DNA from: Methanomicrobiales archaeon
GTDB taxonomy: Archaea; Halobacteriota; Methanomicrobia; Methanomicrobiales; Methanospirillaceae
Direction of reading: 5' to 3'
Length of the DNA: 51,332 nt
Assembly: GCA_013415565.1 (NCBI GenBank)
Contig: JAAEET010000004.1
Span: 1 to 51,332 of the forward strand
How positions within the stretch are numbered: the stretch's first letter is position 1; the number at the start of each line of letters is the position of its first letter. The notes beneath the pieces are model-generated. The model saw only the letters and a program-made list of their open reading frames with translations. It searched no databases and was not told the origin of the DNA. The position numbers and the translations under genes were made by a program. Positions 45,647 through 51,332 of this stretch are shown here, one piece after another.

Positions 45647-45995
45647 GAAGAGCAATCCCCGCCTCACCAGCCTCATCTCCCTCTTGAAGAACACCTCGCG
45701 GGAGAACGAGGTCGGGATCTGGAGGGATATCGCCGACCGCCTCGAGGCCCCGGCCAGGAATTATGCCGAGGTCAACTTGAGCAAGATCAACCGGTATGCG
45801 AGCAACGGCGAGATCATCATCGTCCCCGGAAAAGTACTCGGCAGCGGGATACTCCAGACGCCGGTGAAGGTCGCCGCCCTGAACTTTTCCCAGTCAGCCT
45901 CGGAGAAGATCCGGAAGGCAGACGGCGAATGCATGAGCATAGAGGATCTGATCACGACCAACCCGAAGGGGAGCAGGGTCAGGATACTGAGGTGA
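45627..45995 (+). CDS. rpl18e: Ribosomal protein L18e (eL18)
   Basis: A 122-residue large-subunit protein, recognised by [37 protein letters not shown] and the LSKINRYA...VPGKVLGSG segment. The start ATG at 45627 overlaps rpoD by 20 bases; an ATG at 45636 would also work. Archaeal L18e normally follows rpoD, as here. Confidence 0.96.
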   Translation: MNTMKSRKSNPRLTSLISLLKNTSRENEVGIWRDIADRLEAPARNYAEVNLSKINRYASNGEIIIVPGKVLGSGILQTPVKVAALNFSQSASEKIRKADGECMSIEDLITTNPKGSRVRILR

Positions 45996-46002
45996 GCATA
46001 CC

Positions 46003-46425
46003 ATGGTAACAGTGATTGACGGTGAAGGTCTGCTCCTCGGCCGTATGGCAAGCCTGGTGGCAAAACGGGCTCTCTCCGGAGAGGAGATCGCGATAATCAA
46101 CGCAGAAAAGATGATCATATCGGGGAGCAGGGCCCGGGTCCTTGCCACCTACGACCAGAAGCGGCAGCGGGGGTCCCGCGAGGGAGGTCCGTTCTTCCCG
46201 CGGCGGCCTGACCATATCGTGAAGCGGACCATCCGCGGGATGCTTCCCTACAAGCGCCCGGCGGGACGGGACGCGCTTTCACGGGTGAAGGTCTACGTCG
46301 GCGTACCGTACCAGCTCGCAGGATCCGAGCGGGAAGTACCCGAAGAGGCACACATGGACCGGCTGAATACCCCGAAGTTCGTGACCGTCGGGGCCGTGAG
46401 CACCTTCCTAGGAGCAAAGTACTGA
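46003..46425 (+). CDS. rpl13: Ribosomal protein L13 (uL13)
   Basis: A 140-residue large-subunit protein: [22 protein letters not shown] (in part, [16 protein letters not shown]), the [10 protein letters not shown]-like [10 protein letters not shown] strand, [18 protein letters not shown] and a C-terminal GVPYQL segment. GAGGTGAG precedes the ATG. Follows rpl18e by seven bases. Confidence 0.97.
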   Translation: MVTVIDGEGLLLGRMASLVAKRALSGEEIAIINAEKMIISGSRARVLATYDQKRQRGSREGGPFFPRRPDHIVKRTIRGMLPYKRPAGRDALSRVKVYVGVPYQLAGSEREVPEEAHMDRLNTPKFVTVGAVSTFLGAKY

Positions 46426-46436
46426 GAGGCGAGAGC

Positions 46437-46838
46437 ATGGTAAAGATAGTCAATACAAGCGGAAAGAGAAAGACGGCCATCGCCCGGGCGACTCTCCGGC
46501 CGGGAAGCGGCATGGTCAGGATCAACTCCGTTCCCCTCGAGGTCTACCCGAACGAGATGGTGCGGATGAAGATCTCCGAGCCGCTCCTCCTGTTCCCCAA
46601 TGCCATCGACGAGGTCGATGTAGCCATCGATGTGAACGGAGGGGGCATCATGGGGCAGGCCGAGGCCGTCCGCACGGCACTGGCACGGGGCATCCTCAAG
46701 TGGCATAATGATCCCCAGATCAAGGATATCTACCTGTCCTACGACAGGACCCTCCTGGTCAACGACTCCCGGCAGAAGGAGTCGAAGAAGCCCCATGGTC
46801 GGGGAGCACGAAAGAAGTTCCAAAAGTCTTATCGTTGA
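46437..46838 (+). CDS. rps9: Ribosomal protein S9 (uS9)
   Basis: A 133-residue 30S protein whose basic C-terminal tail reaches the P-site tRNA. Recognised by [40 protein letters not shown] and the C-terminal [13 protein letters not shown]. It lies 11 bases after rpl13 in the standard archaeal order. Confidence 0.97.
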   Translation: MVKIVNTSGKRKTAIARATLRPGSGMVRINSVPLEVYPNEMVRMKISEPLLLFPNAIDEVDVAIDVNGGGIMGQAEAVRTALARGILKWHNDPQIKDIYLSYDRTLLVNDSRQKESKKPHGRGARKKFQKSYR

Positions 46839-46870
46839 GATGACAAAATGAATTGGGAGATCGGACAGGT

Positions 46871-47059
46871 ATGATACCAGTGCGGTGTTTCACCTGCGGA
46901 AAAGTAATATCGACGGCGTACGAGGAGTTCAAGCGGCGCCGTGATGCCGGCGAGGATCCGAAACGGATCCTCGACGACCTCGGCATGGAGCGCTACTGCT
47001 GCCGCCGGATGATGCTGACCCATAAGGAGATCATTGACGATCTCAATCCGTACCAGTGA
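46871..47059 (+). CDS. rpoN: RNA polymerase subunit N
   Basis: A 62-residue Rpo10 zinc protein of the archaeal RNA polymerase assembly platform. The ligands are C6-x2-C9 in [12 protein letters not shown] and the paired C44-C45 in ERYCCRRM. The ATG at 46871 (MIPVRCF) is the conserved start; an ATG 18 bases upstream is ignored. Its TGA (47057-47059) is immediately followed by tRNA-Pro. Confidence 0.97.
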   Translation: MIPVRCFTCGKVISTAYEEFKRRRDAGEDPKRILDDLGMERYCCRRMMLTHKEIIDDLNPYQ

Positions 47060-47134
47060 GGGGTCGTAGGGTAGCCTGGCCTATCCTATTGCGTTCGGGA
47101 CGCAGTGACCTGAGTTCGAATCTCAGCGACCCCA
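47060..47134 (+). tRNA. tRNA-Pro(CGG)
   Basis: The acceptor GGGGTCG (47060-47066) pairs with CGACCCC (47127-47133). The anticodon stem TTGCG/CGCAG encloses TTCGGGA, anticodon CGG. The T-arm carries GAGTTCGAATCTC. Discriminator A; CCA is not encoded. It starts on the base right after the rpoN stop codon, so it must be cut out of the polycistronic mRNA. Confidence 0.94.
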
Positions 47135-47165
47135 TTTCAGAATCCATGGAACATTTTGAGGTTAT

Positions 47166-47336
47166 ATGACAGAGTCGTACACCCGATATGAGAGAGCCCG
47201 GATCATTGGCGCCCGCGCTCTGCAAATATCGATGGGTGCTCCCTTGCTTATCAGGACAACAAAGATCGATCCCCTTGAGATCGCGCTCGAAGAATTCCAG
47301 CACAACATCATCCCCATCACCGTAAAGAGGAAGTAG
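47166..47336 (+). CDS. rpoK: RNA polymerase subunit K
   Basis: A 56-residue Rpo6 (omega-like) subunit that stabilises the polymerase clamp region. It begins [20 protein letters not shown], continues with the conserved MGAPLLI, then [20 protein letters not shown]. The ATG at 47166 follows GAGGT. Its position between the rpoN/tRNA-Pro pair and eno is the usual euryarchaeal order. The frame is too short for common length cut-offs but is unmistakable. Confidence 0.96.
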   Translation: MTESYTRYERARIIGARALQISMGAPLLIRTTKIDPLEIALEEFQHNIIPITVKRK

Positions 47337-47342
47337 GATTCC

Positions 47343-48536
47343 ATGACCACTATCTGCGAGATCCAATTGAGGAAGATACTGGACAGCAGGGGGAATCCCA
47401 CTGTTGAAGCCGATATCTATACCGAGAACGGGTTCGGCCGGGCTGCCGCTCCGAGCGGGGCCAGCACCGGGCTCTACGAGGCAAAGGTCGTGGAGCCCGA
47501 TGCGGCTATCGGATTTGCCGCACAGAACCTGATACCCGCCCTCATTGGCGAGGATGCCCGCGACCAGGTTGGCATCGACGGGAAGATCAGGGAGGCCGAC
47601 GGGACCAGGGATTTCTCCGTGCTCGGTGCCAATGTCGCCGTAGCGGTCTCACTGGCCACGGCCAGGGCCGCAGCATCGTCCCGGGGGATGGAACTCTATG
47701 AATACCTCGGCGGGGTCTTCGTCCCCTCACTCCCGCTGCCGATCGGCAACGTGATCGGAGGGGGTGCCCATGCCGAGGATGCAACCGAGATCCAGGAGTT
47801 CCTGGTGGTTGCCACCGGGGCATCCGGTCCGGCCGAGGCGGTGTTCGCCAATGCCGCCGTTCACCGGGAGCTGAAAAGTCTCCTGAAGCGGCAGGGCAGG
47901 TCCTGCGGCAAGGGTGACGAGGGGGCCTGGGCTCCCCGGATCAGCGATGCCGAGGCCTTCGAGCTGCTGAGCGAGGCGGTCGGAACGGTGTCCGACGACC
48001 TCGATCTCACCATCAGGATCGGCCTTGACGTCGCCGCAAGCCAGTTCTGGCAGGAGGGCGGAAGCTACCGCTACCGGGACCGGGTACGCACCACCGAGGA
48101 GCAGATCGCATATATCTGCGAGCTCGTGGACCGCTATGACCTGATCTACGTCGAAGATCCCCTCCACGAGGAGGACTTCGCAGGCTTTGCCGACCTCACC
48201 GCCCAGGTGGGAGACCGGTGCCTGATCTGCGGTGACGATCTCTTTGTCACCAGTACGCCCCGCATCCAGCAGGGAATCGAGCAGGGATCGGCCAACTGCG
48301 TCCTGATCAAGCCGAACCAGGTCGGGACACTCACCGACACATTCGAGGCTGTCCACCTCGCACACACGAGCGGAATGGACACGGTCATGAGCCACCGCTC
48401 TGGCGAGACTACTGATGCGACCATCGCTCACCTGGCCACCGCGTTCCGGTGTATTTTCTTGAAGACCGGGGTGGTCGGAGGCGAGAGGACCGCAAAACTG
48501 AACGAACTCATACGAATCGAGGAACAGATAGCATGA
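47343..48536 (+). CDS. eno: Enolase
   Basis: A 397-residue glycolytic/gluconeogenic enzyme interconverting 2-phosphoglycerate and phosphoenolpyruvate. Signatures: [45 protein letters not shown] (metal-binding acidic residues), ICGDDLFVT, and the catalytic [18 protein letters not shown] with [10 protein letters not shown]. Somewhat shorter than bacterial enolases, with a reduced C-terminus. It overlaps rps2 by four bases, as typical for this archaeal operon. Confidence 0.97.
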   Translation: MTTICEIQLRKILDSRGNPTVEADIYTENGFGRAAAPSGASTGLYEAKVVEPDAAIGFAAQNLIPALIGEDARDQVGIDGKIREADGTRDFSVLGANVAVAVSLATARAAASSRGMELYEYLGGVFVPSLPLPIGNVIGGGAHAEDATEIQEFLVVATGASGPAEAVFANAAVHRELKSLLKRQGRSCGKGDEGAWAPRISDAEAFELLSEAVGTVSDDLDLTIRIGLDVAASQFWQEGGSYRYRDRVRTTEEQIAYICELVDRYDLIYVEDPLHEEDFAGFADLTAQVGDRCLICGDDLFVTSTPRIQQGIEQGSANCVLIKPNQVGTLTDTFEAVHLAHTSGMDTVMSHRSGETTDATIAHLATAFRCIFLKTGVVGGERTAKLNELIRIEEQIA

Positions 48537-49141
48537 CCGAAAACGAGATGGAAATCCAACTGACCGAGTCCCTTGTCCCGGTGGAGGAGTACCTTGCCGC
48601 CGGAGTGCACATCGGTACGCAGCAGAAGAGCAAGGACATGAAACGGTTCATCTACCGTGTCCGCGGCGACGGCCTCTATATTCTCGACATCAGGGAGACA
48701 GACGACCGTATCAAGACCGCAGCCCGGTTCCTGAACCAGTTCGAACCGCCGAAGATCCTGGTGGTCACCTCCCGGCAGTACGGGCAGTATCCGGCAAAGA
48801 AGTTCGCCGAGACCATCGGAGGAACCGCAGCGACCGGGCGATTCATCCCCGGGACCCTCACCAACCAGAACCTTGAAGGGTATCTCGAACCCGAAGTCGT
48901 GGTGGTCACCGATCCCATCGGGGATTCCCAGGCCGTCACCGAGGCGGTCCAGGCCGGCATCCCCATCGTGGCTCTCTGCGATACCAACAACATGACCAGC
49001 TACATCGACCTGGTCATCCCCACCAACAACAAGGGCAGAAAGGCCCTTTCCATGGTCTACTATCTCCTCACCCGGGAGATGCTCCGCCTCCGCGGTATCG
49101 GCACCTCGCTTTCCCTTGAGGACTTCGAGACCGAACTTTAA
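48533..49141 (+). CDS. rps2: Ribosomal protein S2 (uS2)
   Basis: A 202-residue 30S protein, recognised by [50 protein letters not shown] and [16 protein letters not shown], plus the conserved [20 protein letters not shown] block (in part). The ATG at 48533 overlaps the eno stop as ATGA. An upstream in-frame ATG at 48449 lies within eno and is rejected. Confidence 0.97.
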   Translation: MTENEMEIQLTESLVPVEEYLAAGVHIGTQQKSKDMKRFIYRVRGDGLYILDIRETDDRIKTAARFLNQFEPPKILVVTSRQYGQYPAKKFAETIGGTAATGRFIPGTLTNQNLEGYLEPEVVVVTDPIGDSQAVTEAVQAGIPIVALCDTNNMTSYIDLVIPTNNKGRKALSMVYYLLTREMLRLRGIGTSLSLEDFETEL

Positions 49142-49167
49142 ATATCTGCAGGGAGAAGGGAGATCCG

Positions 49168-49956
49168 ATGAAGATCCGCGCATGCGCAGTCGCAGGCATG
49201 TTCTATCCGAGGGACCCCCATCACCTGGAGCAGCTGCTGGAGAAGTTCTTCCACGGAAAGGAGCCCGGGCTCGATGCCCGGGGGGTTGTTGCGCCCCATG
49301 CCGGATATCCCTACTCGGGCGAGGTTGCCGCATGGGCCTATAGTGCGATACCCGCAACGTTTGCCGGGACATTCATCCTGATCGGACCGAGCCACCGGGG
49401 ATTCCGGACCAGCATCTCCAGCATCCCCTGGGAGACGCCGCTCGGTATCGTGGACAACGATCCCGAGATCGCATCCGCCCTCGAGATCGAGACCGATGAG
49501 GTCTCTCACCGGGACGAACATTCCCTGGAAGTCCAGGTCCCGTTCATCAAGTACCGGTTCCCCCGGGCCCGGATCGTGCCCATCCTGATGGGTGACCAGG
49601 ACCCTGATAGCGCGAACCTCCTTGCCGGACGGGTGCTCGATGCCGTCAGACGAACGAACCGCGATGATGTGCGGTTCGTCGCGTCGAGCGATTTCTCCCA
49701 CTACGTGCCGGCAGCCCGGGCCCGGGAAGACGACCGGTATGCCATCGGGGCCCTCGAGGATCTCGATATCGGGGAGTTCTACCGTAGAGTCGCCGAAAAG
49801 AGGGTCAGTGCCTGCGGGGTCGGGCCGATTGCCGCCGTCTGCCAGGTCTGCCGCGCGATGGGCGCCCGGAACGGCCGCCTGCTCCGCTATGCCACGAGCG
49901 GCGATGTTACCGGGGATCCCACGGTGGTCGGCTACGGAGCCATAGCGGTGATGTGA
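49168..49956 (+). CDS. MEMO1-family protein (AmmeMemoRadiSam system protein B)
   Basis: A 262-residue protein related to eukaryal MEMO1 and to class III extradiol dioxygenases. Signatures are RACAVAGMFYPRDP, VVAPHAGYPYSGEVAAWAY, ILIGPSHRGF, DEHSLEVQVPFIKY and SSDFSHYVP. The His and Cys residues around these motifs form a possible metal site. The gene is classically found in this archaeal operon before the mevalonate kinase gene. Function in archaea is not settled. It overlaps the kinase start by four bases. Confidence 0.93.
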   Translation: MKIRACAVAGMFYPRDPHHLEQLLEKFFHGKEPGLDARGVVAPHAGYPYSGEVAAWAYSAIPATFAGTFILIGPSHRGFRTSISSIPWETPLGIVDNDPEIASALEIETDEVSHRDEHSLEVQVPFIKYRFPRARIVPILMGDQDPDSANLLAGRVLDAVRRTNRDDVRFVASSDFSHYVPAARAREDDRYAIGALEDLDIGEFYRRVAEKRVSACGVGPIAAVCQVCRAMGARNGRLLRYATSGDVTGDPTVVGYGAIAVM

Positions 49957-50828
49957 CGGTGGCGACGTGGAGTGCGCCAGGCAAGGTCTTCCTGTTTGGC
50001 GAACATGCCGTGGTCTATGGCAAACCGGGTATTGCCATGGCCATCAAGCCCCGGGTCTTTGTGACCGTCCGGAAGAGCAGGGTGGCCCACCATGCCAAGT
50101 CGCCCTACATCGACAGCTGCTTCGACATGATGGGGGTTCGGGGGAGCGTGTACGTCAACTCCCAGCTCGCAAGCTCGTCCGGGCTCGGGTCGTCCGCGGC
50201 GGTAACCGTGGCCACGCTCGCGGCCATCAACGACGAATTCGGAAAGAAGTACCGGACTGAGGAGATTGCCGACATGGCCTTTGCCATCGAAAAGAAGGTG
50301 CAGAAGGGGCGGGCGAGCCCGACCGACACCACGGTCTCCACCTTCGGAGGCCTGGTCCTGATCACCGGAACGAAGCGGCGGCGGCTTCCTCCCCAGAACT
50401 TCCAGCTGGTGGTGGGAAATTCCCTGGTCCAGCACAACACGGCAAAGATGGTGGAGCAGGTGGCTGCGCTCCGGCAGAAAAACCCCGACATCTGCAACCC
50501 CATCATCGATGCCATTGGGGCGATCACCCTCTCTGCGATGCGGTACCTGAACGATGCGGACAAACTGGGAGATTACATGAACATGAACCACGCCCTCCTG
50601 GAGGCGCTGGGGGTCGGCCACCCGCAGCTCTCCCGCCTGGTTCTCGCGTCACGCGCCGCGGGGGCCTACGGGGCCAAGCTGACCGGTGCCGGAGGCGGGG
50701 GGTGCATGATCGCCATCTGTCCGAAGCACCTGAAGAGCCGGGTTGCGGGAGCGATCGAGGCCTGCGATGCCCGTGCGTTCTCCACCAGCATCGATACGGA
50801 AGGGGTCCGGAAGGAGAAGGATGCGTGA
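49953..50828 (+). CDS. mvk: Mevalonate kinase
   Basis: A 291-residue GHMP kinase that phosphorylates mevalonate in archaeal isoprenoid (membrane lipid) synthesis. Signatures are SAPGKVFLFGEHAVVYGKP, the ATP loop SSSGLGSSAAVTVA, ASPTDTTVSTFGG and KLTGAGGGGCMIAI. The GTG at 49953 overlaps the previous stop; a second GTG at 49959 is also possible. Paired with isopentenyl phosphate kinase downstream, as in archaea that use a modified mevalonate route. Confidence 0.96.
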   Translation: MTVATWSAPGKVFLFGEHAVVYGKPGIAMAIKPRVFVTVRKSRVAHHAKSPYIDSCFDMMGVRGSVYVNSQLASSSGLGSSAAVTVATLAAINDEFGKKYRTEEIADMAFAIEKKVQKGRASPTDTTVSTFGGLVLITGTKRRRLPPQNFQLVVGNSLVQHNTAKMVEQVAALRQKNPDICNPIIDAIGAITLSAMRYLNDADKLGDYMNMNHALLEALGVGHPQLSRLVLASRAAGAYGAKLTGAGGGGCMIAICPKHLKSRVAGAIEACDARAFSTSIDTEGVRKEKDA

Positions 50829-51332
50829 AACAGTTCTGCTGAAGCTCGGGGGATCCGTCCTCACGAGGAAGGACAGCGAGGGGGAGATCCGGGAGGAGGC
50901 CCTCGAACGGATCGGGCGCGAGATTGCCGGCCGCACCGGCCTGCCCATGGTCATCGTCCACGGGGCCGGTTCGTGCGGCCACCCTGAGGCCCGGAAGTAC
51001 GGGCTTGCCGGGGGCCTCTCTCCCGGGAACCTGGCCGGAGTTGAGACGACCCACCGGGCTGTATCGCGGCTGAATGCCGGGCTCGTGGCATCGCTCCGTC
51101 GCGAGGGGTGCGAGGCCGTCGGCATCCATCCGTTCCATGCCGCCTATGCCGAGAACGGGCGGCTGGTCGCCATGGAGACCCGGCAGATCCGGGAGATGAT
51201 CGCCCGGACCATGGTCCCGGTCCTGCATGGCGATGTCGTGATGGACGGCGTTCGGGGCGTCTCGATCATATCCGGCGATCAGCTGGTGGTGTTCCTGGCC
51301 CGGGCTCTCGGCATCCGGAGGATCGGGCTTGC
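50821..51332 (+). CDS. ipk: Isopentenyl phosphate kinase (5' part, cut by window end)
   Basis: The frame is open from the ATG at 50821 to the last base, giving about 170 residues of an amino-acid-kinase-fold enzyme that phosphorylates isopentenyl phosphate. Visible are METVLLKLGGSVLT-like MRETVLLKLGGSVLT, the phosphate loop VHGAGSCGHP with the His typical of this family, PVLHGDVVMDG and IISGDQL. It overlaps mvk by eight bases. The gene continues beyond the window. Confidence 0.93.
   Translation, partial: MRETVLLKLGGSVLTRKDSEGEIREEALERIGREIAGRTGLPMVIVHGAGSCGHPEARKYGLAGGLSPGNLAGVETTHRAVSRLNAGLVASLRREGCEAVGIHPFHAAYAENGRLVAMETRQIREMIARTMVPVLHGDVVMDGVRGVSIISGDQLVVFLARALGIRRIGL

Overview
The window is a high-GC euryarchaeal chromosome segment, almost certainly from a hydrogenotrophic methanogen of the order Methanomicrobiales (family-level placement is inference). 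Supporting genes: NusA with an archaeal KH end, topoisomerase VI A/B, aIF1, deoxyhypusine synthase, archaeal RNA polymerase subunits D/N/K inside a ribosomal operon, mevalonate kinase plus isopentenyl phosphate kinase (archaeal mevalonate route), archaeal prepilin peptidase and pilus assembly genes, and several families known mainly from methanogens. Promoters are archaeal TATA boxes. Many lie about 28-40 bases before the start codon, which implies leaderless or very short-leader mRNAs; other genes have GGTGAT/GGAGG-type ribosome binding sites.

Layout. 1-249: end of nusA. 631-7215: four secreted PEGA-domain surface proteins, three of them tandem paralogues with duplicated promoters. 7366-7889: HNH nuclease gene abutting tRNA-Arg(UCU). 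7979-9461: DUF473-like, PAC2 and DUF5611-like proteins. 9468-14599: leuS, a PIN-ATPase-KH protein and hisI. 14596-24823: an archaeal type IV pilus/polarity-like region. It holds an A24 prepilin peptidase, a predicted sensor-like protein, a double-V4R protein, a minus-strand operon (DUF2226-like, membrane-anchored roadblock-like, MinD-like ATPase, 43-aa membrane peptide) and a divergent plus-strand operon (two roadblock/LC7 proteins, secretion ATPase, two TadC/FlaJ-like membrane proteins). 24969-29406: hisS-top6B-top6A and a small membrane protein. 29583-32525: larB, NMN adenylyltransferase, a coiled-coil protein and a Cys-rich protein. 32536-36101: RHH-like protein, cobyric acid synthase, and a divergent B12-dependent ribonucleotide reductase. 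36217-37965: aIF1 and a convergent three-gene operon resembling haloarchaeal origin-associated oapABC. 38186-42109: five consecutive CBS-domain genes with about 18 CBS motifs. 42190-51332: deoxyhypusine synthase, tRNA-Ser(GCU), then the conserved archaeal operon rps13-rps4-rps11-rpoD-rpl18e-rpl13-rps9-rpoN-tRNA-Pro-rpoK-eno-rps2-memo-mvk-ipk (last gene cut by the window end).

The most promising material for new biology is the divergent pilus/roadblock/MinD locus (17511-24823), the five-gene CBS array (38186-42109), and the PEGA paralogue array with a localized variable insert and duplicated promoters. I saw no CRISPR array, insertion sequence or prophage.
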